The translations under genes and the position numbers were made by a program. A DNA stretch of 64,000 bases from Gracilimonas sp964505215. Lineage in GTDB: Bacteria > Bacteroidota > Rhodothermia > Balneolales > Balneolaceae. A model generated the notes under the pieces. It did no database searches and was not told the DNA's origin. It saw nothing but the letters and a program-made list of their open reading frames with translations. The stretch is from positions 38,967-102,966 of the forward strand of contig CAZDGU010000012.1 in the NCBI GenBank assembly GCA_964505215.1, in the 5' to 3' direction. Of the stretch, positions 23,996-32,354 are shown piece after piece; the first letter of the stretch is position 1; each line of letters starts with the position of its first letter.

Positions 23996-25410
23996 GATGC
24001 AGCTCCTTTTTGGAGTTCAGCTTCCAAATTTAACGGTCGTATTTTTTCAATTTCTATGAATGAATCGTGGCCCGGAGAATCTTTTGTGTTCTCCTGATTT
24101 TCTAAAGAAACAGCTTCTTGTTCTTCGGGCTGATATTTATTCACCCCAACCAACAGCTTCTCTTTTTTGCGATATGCTTCTACTTTGTCCTGCCGTGCTT
24201 CTGCAATTAACTGCTGTATAAATCCTGATTTCAAACATTCAAAAAGTCCGCCTTTTTCCTCAATTTTCTGAAATTGTTTCCAGCTGTTTTGGGCAATGGA
24301 ATCGGTGAGGGCTTCAATATAATAGGAACCGGCTCCGGGATCGGCTACGTTGCCGAGGTAAGATTCTTCCTGCAGAATAAGCTGAATATTGCGCGCTATG
24401 CGAGAAGCAAAGTTAGAATAATCCGCAAAATGGCGATCGAATCGGTGAACCGTGAGGGCATTGCATCCGCCTAAAATGGCTGAAATAGCTTCGGTGGTAG
24501 TGCGCAGTAAATTATTGTGAGCATCCGTTTTGGCTTTATTCCAGCCCGCCGTTTCTGCAGAAATAAATGGGTTTTTAACCGCAGTGCCGTACTCTTTCGT
24601 AACCTGTTCCCAAAGCAGCTTGAACGCTCGAAGTTTAGCGATTTCTAAAAAGTAATACGGTCCGCTGCTGAAGTTAAAGGAAAGCCGACCGGCCAACTCT
24701 GCCTTCATTCCCAAAAACTCATTTCCGGCGGCCAGCATAAAAGCCAGCTGCTGAACAATAGTAGCACCTGCATTTGCGTAGGGCGAGCCTTCAACCCCAA
24801 AAAAATGAAAAGGAAAATCGCTTTCAGTAATGAGATTGGAAAGTGAATCTTTCTCGCGCAACATTCCCGTTTGTACGGCGCGCGAAAATGGACAAAAGGT
24901 GAAGTAAACGTTGAGCTTATCGACATCTATTTTCCTCTGTTCGCAAATTTCTTGCAGCCATCTGGCTATTTTTGGGGTTGAAAGTGAATGCCCAAACAGG
25001 AGGGTGATATATTCAAACTGAATGTCGTTAAGCAGTTTTTCCAGATCTGATTTAGACTGAATGACGGCAGCGTGAGCCGTAAATTTCAGTCCGGAAGCTC
25101 CTTCGTTCAGTGCTTTTAAAGCCAGCTTATTAGCCTCGCTGATGTTGCTAACTTCAACCGATTGCATAATAGCCCAGCCGGTTGAGCTGCTGAGTGGAGC
25201 CGGTACGTGATTTAATTTCTTAAGCTGCTCAGTACGGTAAAACGGAAGCGGCTGTACACCTTCTCCAGAATTCCATTGTAAAACTTGTTTATAATCCTTT
25301 CCTTTTAAATCTTTTTCGATAAGCGCTTCCCATTCGGCCGTAGATACGGGGGGAAACTCACTAAAATGAAGGGCAGATTTGAAATCTATATTTTCCAAAA
25401 GAAACACCAA
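23992..25410 (-). CDS. mutA: Methylmalonyl-CoA mutase, small subunit (shortened)
   Basis: 472 residues with a non-ATG start (TTG at 25410, or GTG at 25407); no ATG precedes the conserved region. The TIM-barrel-like fold is recognisable (AEWEALIEKDLKGKDY near the start, KNPFISAETAGWNKAKTDAHNN, ADPGAGSYYIEALTDSIA). Small subunits of heterodimeric mutases are usually about 610-640 residues, with a vestigial B12-like domain at the end; here the protein stops after the barrel in an acidic linker. It probably supports the catalytic subunit structurally. Confidence 0.88.
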   Translation of the reverse strand: MVFLLENIDFKSALHFSEFPPVSTAEWEALIEKDLKGKDYKQVLQWNSGEGVQPLPFYRTEQLKKLNHVPAPLSSSTGWAIMQSVEVSNISEANKLALKALNEGASGLKFTAHAAVIQSKSDLEKLLNDIQFEYITLLFGHSLSTPKIARWLQEICEQRKIDVDKLNVYFTFCPFSRAVQTGMLREKDSLSNLITESDFPFHFFGVEGSPYANAGATIVQQLAFMLAAGNEFLGMKAELAGRLSFNFSSGPYYFLEIAKLRAFKLLWEQVTKEYGTAVKNPFISAETAGWNKAKTDAHNNLLRTTTEAISAILGGCNALTVHRFDRHFADYSNFASRIARNIQLILQEESYLGNVADPGAGSYYIEALTDSIAQNSWKQFQKIEEKGGLFECLKSGFIQQLIAEARQDKVEAYRKKEKLLVGVNKYQPEEQEAVSLENQENTKDSPGHDSFIEIEKIRPLNLEAELQKGAAS

Positions 25411-25562
25411 GTTTGTTTTACATTAACAGTATATCAAAAATAACGAGCTCAGAAGTTCTTTACTAACCGGATATAAAATTTATGGTTTTAATTGGTAAAA
25501 AAGCGCTTACAATTTGTATATTCAAACTCACATTCACTCTTAATTTTTATACAGTAAAATAA

Positions 25563-26726
25563 ATGGAACAAACGGAGCAAATGATTCCCCCATTAACACA
25601 ACTCACCGAAGATGAGCAGATGCTGAAAGAAGCTGCTGCTGATTTTGCGGAGGCTTCAATAAAGCCGCTGGTTGAGGAAATGGATGAGAATGCAAAGCTT
25701 GATGAAAACCTTATTCAGCAGTTTTTTGAAATGGGACTGATGGGCATTGATGTGCCCGAGCAGTATGGCGGCGGCGGCGGCACGTTTATGATGTCGATTT
25801 TAGCCATCGAGCAAATTTCCAGGGTTGATGCTTCAGCCGGTGTTTTTATGGATGTGCAAAATACATTGGTAAATAATGCTTTTGTGAATTTTGGCTCAGA
25901 GGCCGTAAAAACGAAATATTTACCTCAGCTGGCCTCCGAGAAAGTGGGAGCCTATTGTTTGTCTGAAGCCGGTTCGGGAAGTGATGCATTTGCTCTCAAA
26001 ACTACAGCTAAAGAAGACGGTGACCATTACGTGCTGAACGGCTCCAAGCTGTGGATTACCAATGCCAACGAAGCCGATATCTTTTTGGTGATGGCCACGG
26101 TTGACCCAAGCGCGGGATATAAAGGAATTACCGCTTTTGTAGTAGAGCGAGGCATGGATGGTTTTTCTATTTCCAAGAAAGAAAATAAGCTGGGAATCAG
26201 AGCCAGTTCAACATGTGAGGTTTTGCTGGATGATTGCCGCATACCTAAAGAAAATATTGTAGGCGAAGTTGGAAAAGGCTATAAAGTAGCTATGGAAACC
26301 TTGAATGAGGGCCGAATTGGCATTGGCGCCCAAATGGTAGGAATTGCCCAAGGCGCTTTTGACGCAGCTTTGGCTTACGTGCAGGAACGCAAGCAGTTTG
26401 GAAAAGCCATTGCAGAGTTTCAGGGCGTTCAGTTTCAGCTGGCGCGCATGGCCACAGATATTGAAACTGCACGACTGCTGGTATATAATGCCGCCCGTAT
26501 GAAATTAAACGGCGAGAATTTTTTGAAAGAAGCCGCTATGGCAAAATATTATTCCTCTGAAGTGGCTGAGCGGGTAAGTTCGCAAGCCGTAGATTTATTC
26601 GGCGGATATGGATATGTTAAAGAATATCCCGTAGAAAAATATTATCGAGATTCAAAAATCGGTAAAATCTACGAGGGTACAACGAACATGCAGCTAAGCA
26701 CTATAGCTAAGTTGCTACTTCGATGA
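25563..26726 (+). CDS. Acyl-CoA dehydrogenase
   Basis: 387 residues. FAD flavoprotein that makes the 2,3-double bond in acyl-CoA and passes electrons to ETF. Motifs: YCLSEAGSGSDAFALKT (flavin loop), WITNANEADIFLVMA, ERKQFGKAIAEFQ and SQAVDLFGGYGYVKEYPVEKYYRDSKIGKIYEGTT with the catalytic-base Glu in IYEGT (about residue 370), the position used by short- and branched-chain enzymes. It is divergent from the mutase operon (152-bp gap), fitting branched-chain or odd-chain acid degradation to propionyl- and methylmalonyl-CoA. Confidence 0.93.
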   Translation: MEQTEQMIPPLTQLTEDEQMLKEAAADFAEASIKPLVEEMDENAKLDENLIQQFFEMGLMGIDVPEQYGGGGGTFMMSILAIEQISRVDASAGVFMDVQNTLVNNAFVNFGSEAVKTKYLPQLASEKVGAYCLSEAGSGSDAFALKTTAKEDGDHYVLNGSKLWITNANEADIFLVMATVDPSAGYKGITAFVVERGMDGFSISKKENKLGIRASSTCEVLLDDCRIPKENIVGEVGKGYKVAMETLNEGRIGIGAQMVGIAQGAFDAALAYVQERKQFGKAIAEFQGVQFQLARMATDIETARLLVYNAARMKLNGENFLKEAAMAKYYSSEVAERVSSQAVDLFGGYGYVKEYPVEKYYRDSKIGKIYEGTTNMQLSTIAKLLLR

Positions 26727-26735
26727 GTGAGTGAG

Positions 26736-26765
26736 AAAAGGGGGCTTCGGCCCCCTTTTATTTTT
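26736..26765 (+). terminator. Rho-independent terminator with UUCG tetraloop
   Basis: AAAAGGGGGC (26736-26745), loop TTCG, GCCCCCTTTT (26750-26759), then ATTTTTG. It ends the acyl-CoA dehydrogenase transcript. Confidence 0.93.
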
Positions 26766-26894
26766 GACTGTGATGTCTGTGATTTTTGTGATTAGCTTGA
26801 TGGTTTTTGGTCTTTAGTTAGGTACATCTCATCTTTTTTACATCTTGTGTTTTTAATAGCTTATAAACACCGTATGCGCTGTTTGATTGTTGCT

Positions 26895-27125
26895 AATCCT
26901 ATAAATCCACTAAATTCTGGCCAATCCCGGTTCGTAAACGAACATATCACCAAGGCGGGCGTTGATGAGGTCAACTGCCACATTTCCCGAGATTGCTTCG
27001 GCGGTTGATATTGTTGGCGTAGTTATGTAGGCACAGTGCCTCGCAAAAGTTTCCGTCTGACCGCTGGGTATGATTAGGCTGACGGAATACGTTTTGTTGC
27101 GGTCTGACGGATGAGAGATGGGATA
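26895..27125 (-). repeat. Interspersed repeat module X, copy 3 (island C)
   Basis: Inverted copy of 488-783, from AATCCTATAAATCCAC through CCAAGGCGGGCGTTGATGAG to the 57-bp stem-loop (27053-27110). It keeps the ATTTATAGGATT tail seen in copy 1 but lacks the outer GAAGCTCT segment of copies 1 and 2. It lies in an 853-bp gene-free stretch. Confidence 0.85.
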
Positions 27126-27149
27126 GATCAGGCTCACATCACTTTAACT

Positions 27150-27218
27150 CATTCCATCACCCGGCTCTCCGGTTTAAAGTATGGCGCGCCTGTTTAAGCT
27201 GAGCCGAATGATGGAATG
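27150..27218. repeat. Long imperfect hairpin
   Basis: CATTCCATCA (27150-27159) pairs with TGATGGAATG (27209-27218), and inside it GGCTC (27163-27167) with GAGCC (27201-27205). The loop holds GTTTAAAGTATGGCGCGCC. It lies between module X and the 189-bp element of island C. It has no second copy in the window. Confidence 0.6.
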
Positions 27219-27238
27219 GCCTGTTTAAACCGCACTCA

Positions 27239-27427
27239 CTAACACCTTCCGCATTTGTAGCGAGCTACAAATGGCACCTTCCTCGAGGAAGGACTTCTCC
27301 TTGTTCGTTTTCGATAGTGATGACTATAGCCTACTTCTGAACTTATTTTCATCCAAAATGTAAGTCTCTCCTCGAGGAGAGTGTAACTCATTCAGCACCT
27401 CGCTGAATGAATTACGAGAGGTGTTGG
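27239..27427 (-). repeat. 189-bp palindromic element with terminal inverted repeats, copy 2
   Basis: Inverted copy of 903-1091, bounded by CTAACACCT (27239-27247) and AGGTGTTGG (27419-27427). The four palindromes are CATTTGTAGC-GA-GCTACAAATG (27252-27273), CCTTCCTCGAGGAAGG (27277-27292), CTCTCCTCGAGGAGAG (27366-27381) and the GTAACTCATTCAGC hairpin (27383-27415). The spacer is again 73 bp but of largely different sequence, so length and hairpins are kept while the spacer drifts. Confidence 0.85.
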
Positions 27428-27579
27428 TGATGGATGCACAAATGTTGTACCGATCAGGATGTGTTTTAAGTGCTGATCAAGTACATCCATCAGTTCTGCG
27501 GCTTTAAACTTAAAATAACTCACCGGCTGACCGCTGAAGCCTGATAGCTGACAGCTAAAACCACCCACCCAAAATTATT

Positions 27580-28386
27580 TTACGGTCTGACCGGCTTAAG
27601 CCTGAAAAAGCCGTTTAAGAATAGTCGTTCATTTAGCTCTTTTTGAGAAATGGCACATCTAAAACCAATTTCGTAGGATTGAGCATCGCCTAATACTCCC
27701 ACTCTCCAGTACACTTTTGAAGTATTTAACCAAGAGGCAAAACTTCCGCCCCGAATAATGCGAATATCATTGTTTTCAAAGTCATGCAGCTCCTTCGGAT
27801 TCTCATAAAACTGATAGTATGAGCCAATCCACTCGTAAACATTTCCACTCATATCAAACAAACCGATTTGGTTTGGCTTTTTAGTACCTACCGGCTGGGA
27901 GTGAGGTTGGGTATTTTCCTTTGTATGAGCAAATATTGAAAGAGAATCGGGGTGATCAGTTCCTGCAAAACGCTGTTTCAGACCCCGGGCGCGGGCAGCA
28001 TATTCCCATTCATTTTCGGTAGGGAGGCGCCATCCAAAAAATCGGCAAAAATCGCGGGCTTGTTGCCAATCTACACGCACTACGGCTCTGTTTCCACGGC
28101 CATGTCTGTCAAATTGAGGAAGGTCTCGCCCAACATGCAGGGCATAATTGTCATATTCGGCAAAAGTAACTTCATACCTGCCGATATAAAAATCACCCAA
28201 ATAAATGGAATGTATGGGTAAAGCATCGGTGTTTGTGCTGTCAATAACATCTCCCATTAGAAAAGTGCCGCCTTTAACTCTTACCATTTCGGGCTTGGCA
28301 AAAGGAAAATCATTTTTAAGCGTACGGCACCCCGCGCAGGCAAAAAGGAATATAACAACTAATAAATAGGGTATTTTGGCATTCAT
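27580..28386 (-). CDS. SUMF1/formylglycine-generating-enzyme-fold lipoprotein
   Basis: 268 residues. Lipobox FACAGC gives a lipidated Cys at about residue 20. The SUMF1-type (C-type-lectin-like) domain spans about 34-255: MVRVKGGTFLMGD, FYIGRYEVTFAEYDNY, WQQARDFCRFFGWRLPTENEWEYAARA, GLFDMSGNVYEWIGSYY, IIRGGSFAS and final YEIGFRCA. Bacteroidota use this fold in GldJ/GldK gliding/type 9 secretion lipoproteins, but the lack of gld neighbours argues for a generic member. The catalytic Cys pair of true sulfatase activators is not evident. The last codons run into a CGGTCTGACCGG stretch resembling a nearby repeat. Confidence 0.85.
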   Translation of the reverse strand: MNAKIPYLLVVIFLFACAGCRTLKNDFPFAKPEMVRVKGGTFLMGDVIDSTNTDALPIHSIYLGDFYIGRYEVTFAEYDNYALHVGRDLPQFDRHGRGNRAVVRVDWQQARDFCRFFGWRLPTENEWEYAARARGLKQRFAGTDHPDSLSIFAHTKENTQPHSQPVGTKKPNQIGLFDMSGNVYEWIGSYYQFYENPKELHDFENNDIRIIRGGSFASWLNTSKVYWRVGVLGDAQSYEIGFRCAISQKELNERLFLNGFFRLKPVRP

Positions 28387-28506
28387 GATACTAAATTAAT
28401 AGTAATGAAAATTATAATAAACTTTTTGGAATGATGTCTATAAAATGTGAGTTCTATGGATGCTACAATCAAGCGATATGCGCAAAATGCAATTTAATAC
28501 AGAAAA

Positions 28507-29772
28507 ATGGATCAGAAGTTAGACCCTAAAGTTTTACAGCAGATAAAACAGTGCAGTAAAGATGAAGCCTCATTTTCGAAATTAGAAGAAATTTGCGAGG
28601 AATTACATGGACGTTACCGGGGGGTTGAAAAACAGCTCTCTTTAGTAGAACAGGCTATAAAACATGATTATGATTCCATATTAATTACCGAGCTGGATTT
28701 AGAAGAACCCGGCCCAAAGATTGTGTATGTAAATGAAGGATTTACAAGGATGACGGGCTACACAAAAGAAGAGGTGATAGGGAAAACGCCGCGAATTCTT
28801 CAGGGCGAAAAAACGGACCGGAAAGTGTTAGACAGGCTCAAAAAAAGGCTGATTGAAGGGCAGGCTTTTTTCGGGCATACAGTAAATTACAAAAAAGACG
28901 GTACCGAGTTTGTAAACCAGTGGGATATTCATCCGCTAACAGACAGCATGGGTAAAATTACGCACTGGGTTTCTTATCAGCGTGATATTACCGACCGTAA
29001 AGAGTCGAGCAAGCTGGTATTTGATTCAAGTCTTGATTTTGATAACCTGATTGAAGAGTCTAAAAAAACATTTATAGATCTGGATGTGCAAGGTAATATC
29101 ATGTCTGCTAACAGCGGCTTCAAAAATACGATTGGCTATGATGCCGATGAGCTGAAAAGTGTGAAGATCTGGGATTTAATGCATACCGACCATCAGGATG
29201 AAGCCGGTAGTTTATTTAGTGATTTTGAAGCAAAAGAGATAGATGACAGGCCGTATTTATGGACGTTTATTCAAAAAAATGGAAATCCGGTTGAGCTGGA
29301 AGCTCATGTAAACTACTTCATCAGCAACGATGATACTGTGATTCGCATTGAGTTTGATAATATCACCCTGCGTAACCGGATTATTGAAACGCTAAATAAG
29401 AAAAAAAGCCTGTTTCAAAATCTGGTGGGTAAAAAAGAAGAATTTACGCTCCGTTTTGTTCGAAAAGAAGACGAGACGATTACCTGTAAATTTGCATCAG
29501 ATAACTTTGTGCATATAACCGGATTTGAGGTAGATGTGCTGCTGCAGGGTGGCATGCAGGAAGTAGTACATGCCGAATGTTTAACAAAAATAGAAGACGC
29601 CCTGGAAAAGGCCTTTAGTGGAGAACGCTCCAGCATTAAATGTAAATACAACACTAAAGAAGGCAACTTGGTATCGGTGCTGCAGTCGTTTAAGCCCATA
29701 TATAACAAATCGAATGAGCAAATTGAGAGCGTTAAAAGTGTGGCACTGGTCGAGCTTAGTGCGCAAGAATAA
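28507..29772 (+). CDS. Three-PAS-domain sensory protein without output domain
   Basis: 421 residues, no membrane segment. PAS1 (about 45-160) is LOV-like in sequence (YVNEGFTRMTGYTKEEVIGKTPRILQGEKTD, then NYKKDGTEFVNQWDIHPL) but has TPRILQ where photoactive LOV domains have NCRFLQ, so the flavin-adduct Cys is missing. PAS2 (about 178-285) and a diverged PAS3 (about 300-415) follow. No kinase, GGDEF or HTH is attached. It may pass a redox or ligand signal to a partner kinase such as the hybrid kinase two genes downstream; this is inference. Confidence 0.8.
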   Translation: MDQKLDPKVLQQIKQCSKDEASFSKLEEICEELHGRYRGVEKQLSLVEQAIKHDYDSILITELDLEEPGPKIVYVNEGFTRMTGYTKEEVIGKTPRILQGEKTDRKVLDRLKKRLIEGQAFFGHTVNYKKDGTEFVNQWDIHPLTDSMGKITHWVSYQRDITDRKESSKLVFDSSLDFDNLIEESKKTFIDLDVQGNIMSANSGFKNTIGYDADELKSVKIWDLMHTDHQDEAGSLFSDFEAKEIDDRPYLWTFIQKNGNPVELEAHVNYFISNDDTVIRIEFDNITLRNRIIETLNKKKSLFQNLVGKKEEFTLRFVRKEDETITCKFASDNFVHITGFEVDVLLQGGMQEVVHAECLTKIEDALEKAFSGERSSIKCKYNTKEGNLVSVLQSFKPIYNKSNEQIESVKSVALVELSAQE

Positions 29773-29785
29773 ACAATAGAGGGAA

Positions 29786-29827
29786 AAGAGTAAGTTTTTA
29801 AGCTTTATCAGAAGTTGGCTTACTCTT
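29786..29827 (+). terminator. Possible terminator or attenuator hairpin
   Basis: AAGAGTAAG (29786-29794) pairs with CTTACTCTT (29819-29827) over a 24-nt loop. Only a short AT-rich run (ATATT) follows. It lies in the 70-bp gap between the PAS protein and sufE. Confidence 0.45.
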
Positions 29828-29842
29828 ATATTCGGTTTAAAA

Positions 29843-30271
29843 ATGGATATAAAAGAGTTAGGAAATCGAATAGTAAAGGAATTCAGCCTGTTAGAAGACT
29901 GGCAGCAACGCTATAAGTATATAATTAGGTTAGGAGAAAAGCTTGAGCCGCTGCCGGAAGAATATAAAATTGATGAAAATCTGGTAAAAGGATGCCAAAG
30001 TCAGGTTTGGTTACGGGCTGAATTTGAAGATGGAAAAGTTATATTTAAAGCCGACAGTGACGCGGCTATTACCAAAGGCTTAGTAGCATTAATGGTTCGG
30101 TATTACTCGGGGCAAGAGCCGGAAATAATTCTTAATAATAAACCCGAATTTATTGACGAAATAGGAATGGCTCAGCACTTATCTCCTACGCGCGCAAATG
30201 GGCTGGCTTCTATGATTAAACAAATGAAGATTTACGCTATGGCTTTTAAAAGCCAAAATACGTTATCGTAA
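29843..30271 (+). CDS. sufE: SufE-family cysteine desulfurase sulfur acceptor
   Basis: 142 residues, the normal SufE length. LVKGCQSQVWL places the active Cys at about residue 51; the downstream part AITKGLVALMVRYYSGQ and GLSPTRANGL-like segment (HLSPTRANGLASM) are family signatures. It accepts persulfide from SufS for Fe-S cluster assembly. No other suf gene is nearby; it is set between two signalling genes. Confidence 0.94.
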   Translation: MDIKELGNRIVKEFSLLEDWQQRYKYIIRLGEKLEPLPEEYKIDENLVKGCQSQVWLRAEFEDGKVIFKADSDAAITKGLVALMVRYYSGQEPEIILNNKPEFIDEIGMAQHLSPTRANGLASMIKQMKIYAMAFKSQNTLS

Positions 30272-30327
30272 TCTAATTTTTGGCTCGCAAATAATTAGTT
30301 ACATTCTGTTCCTAACCGGGATTTAAC

Positions 30328-32166
30328 ATGGCACTAAGCACAAAGTTCTCACTTACGGGTATTTCTGATATAGCTCTTGGCAAAGACCTTAGAGCTGAGG
30401 AAGAAGTTATAGAAAAGAATTCGGGTTTAACCGTACTGAATTCTGTTTCCTTTTTCCTGGCGGGAGTTTCACTTCTTTTCTTAGTAGCATTTCAGCTTAA
30501 TGATTCGGTATCCATTACCTGGTTTTTCTTATCTGAAACCGTAGCCTTTTTGCTTATTCCATTATTGGCACGTCAGGGCTTTGTGAAGTCTGCCAAAGTA
30601 TTACTCATTGCCTATGCAGATGTCGGCATTATTATACTGAGTGCCGTTTTTGGTGGAGATGCTATGATACAGGCCTTTTTTATTCCGGCTATGGGACTGT
30701 CTATATTATTGTTTGATCAAGACGAGCTTCGCTTCCGAAATGTGGGTATAGTCCTTTCTATCTTGTCTTATTTCATTTTAGACTATATCATTTTTGAGCG
30801 CATTTATATTTCTGAGGATGGCTTTTCTCTGGTGAAATGGAGCGTGCTTACCGGTTCTTTTGTTACTACCTGGCTTATTTTTAATACCTTTTCTCAGTTC
30901 AAAGAAAAAGCGGAAAGCCGAACCCTACAGCTGCTTCAAAAAGAGCAAGAGCTAAACAAAGAGTTGAGCCTGAAGCAGGAAAAGCTGTCAAATTATATAG
31001 CCCGGCTCGAAAAGGCTTCAACAGAGCTGGCAGAAAGTACCAAGGCTAAATCTGAGTTTTTGGCTACCATGAGCCACGAAATCAGAACGCCTATGAATGC
31101 CATTTTAGGCATGACCCATCTTTTGAAAGAAGACAATCCCCGCGAAGACCAACTTGAGTCGATAAATATATTAGACTTTTCCGGTAAAACGCTGCTTTCT
31201 TTAATAGATGATGTGCTGGATTTCTCTAAAATTGAAGCCGGTAAAGTTGAGTTCGAAAAAACTGAATTTGAGCTGAATAAGCTTGTAGATGTAATAATGG
31301 AGAGCTTTAAAATAACGGCAAAAAACCGTGGAATAGGCTTAAGCGCAAATATAGAAGAAGGTGTTCCAAATGTATTAATTGGTGACCCGGCGAGGTTAAC
31401 CCAAATTTTAAATAACTTATGCAGCAATGCGCTTAAGTTTACAGAAGAAGGAGAGGTGGGGCTAACGGTTAGTGCTTTAGAAGATCAGGGTAACTCAATA
31501 CGTTTGCAGTTTGCCATTTCTGATACCGGAATAGGCATAAGTCAAGAACGCTTAGATTATATTTTTGAAAGCTTTACCCAAGCCAGCCAAAATACAAAAA
31601 GGCTGTTTGGCGGAACCGGCTTGGGCTTGTCTATCAGCAAGCAGCTTATTGAACTGCAGGGTGGCAGAATTTATGTAGATAGTGAAATAAATAAAGGCAG
31701 TACTTTTTTCGTAGAGCTGAGTTTTCGTAAGGGAAGCCCTGAAGCTGAGCAGAAATCTTTAAACAGTAATGAACTTGCGGCAAAATCAGTAGCGGGCTTA
31801 AACGTACTGTTGGCTGAAGATAACGTGGTTAATCAAAAGCTGATGCAACGATTTTTAGAGCGCTGGGGCGTGGATATGAAAATTGTTGAAAACGGAAAAG
31901 AAGCCGTTGAAGCTGTACGAACAGGTAATTTTGATGTAATACTTATGGATCTCCAAATGCCCGGAATGGATGGATACGAGGCCACAGAATCTATCCGAAG
32001 CCTGGAAGATTCTCGCAAGCGCAACATCCCCATTATTGCATTAACGGCTGCGGCATTAAATGAAGTTCGTGAAAAAGTGTACGCTTCCGGGATGAGTGAT
32101 TTTGTTACCAAGCCATTCAATCCGGCCGAGTTGGTACAAAAGCTTCGCCACATTAAAAACTCGTAA
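30328..32166 (+). CDS. Hybrid sensor histidine kinase/response regulator
   Basis: 612 residues. About six membrane helices (about 35-195), a coiled coil (about 195-240), HisKA with MSHEIRTPMN (His about 250), HATPase_c with NLCSNALKF, ISDTGIGI and GTGLGLSI, and a C-terminal receiver (about 490-610) with LLAEDN, VILMDLQMPGMDG and VTKPF. All catalytic motifs are intact. It is an inner-membrane sensor with a small extracellular part, and probably phosphorelays to an Hpt protein elsewhere. It is preceded by sufE (56-bp gap). Confidence 0.93.
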   Translation: MALSTKFSLTGISDIALGKDLRAEEEVIEKNSGLTVLNSVSFFLAGVSLLFLVAFQLNDSVSITWFFLSETVAFLLIPLLARQGFVKSAKVLLIAYADVGIIILSAVFGGDAMIQAFFIPAMGLSILLFDQDELRFRNVGIVLSILSYFILDYIIFERIYISEDGFSLVKWSVLTGSFVTTWLIFNTFSQFKEKAESRTLQLLQKEQELNKELSLKQEKLSNYIARLEKASTELAESTKAKSEFLATMSHEIRTPMNAILGMTHLLKEDNPREDQLESINILDFSGKTLLSLIDDVLDFSKIEAGKVEFEKTEFELNKLVDVIMESFKITAKNRGIGLSANIEEGVPNVLIGDPARLTQILNNLCSNALKFTEEGEVGLTVSALEDQGNSIRLQFAISDTGIGISQERLDYIFESFTQASQNTKRLFGGTGLGLSISKQLIELQGGRIYVDSEINKGSTFFVELSFRKGSPEAEQKSLNSNELAAKSVAGLNVLLAEDNVVNQKLMQRFLERWGVDMKIVENGKEAVEAVRTGNFDVILMDLQMPGMDGYEATESIRSLEDSRKRNIPIIALTAAALNEVREKVYASGMSDFVTKPFNPAELVQKLRHIKNS

Positions 32167-32284
32167 CGGCCTTTTTCACTTAGCTACTCTCTATCTATGT
32201 CGGCTTTGCCCTTTCGAACGCAGTGAATGAGACCGGCTGCGTATTCTCTGTCGTTTCTCGGGATTGCAAAACTTTGCTCGAAGA

Positions 32285-32321
32285 TCAAAAAAGAACCACT
32301 CCGTATCAGGGAATGGTTCTT
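32285..32321 (-). terminator. Rho-independent terminator of the multi-PAS gene
   Basis: Stem AAGAACCACTCC (32291-32302) with GGGAATGGTTCTT (32309-32321), followed on the minus strand by a run of T. It lies 34 bp past the stop of the gene at 32355. Just left, at 32209-32230, CCTTTCGAACGCAGTGAATGAG resembles one end of the repeat at 51964-52117. Confidence 0.85.
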
Positions 32322-32354
32322 AGTTATCGGGGTACAAATGAAAGTGTTTGACGG

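Noticed and set aside
25411..25562. Cobalamin riboswitch before the B12-dependent mutase genes
   Set aside because: Only 152 bp separate the divergent genes, and no B12-box-like sequence was seen.
27580..28386. GldJ/GldK assignment for the SUMF1-fold lipoprotein
   Set aside because: It shares the fold and lipidation but has no gld/por neighbours and is shorter than typical GldJ/K.
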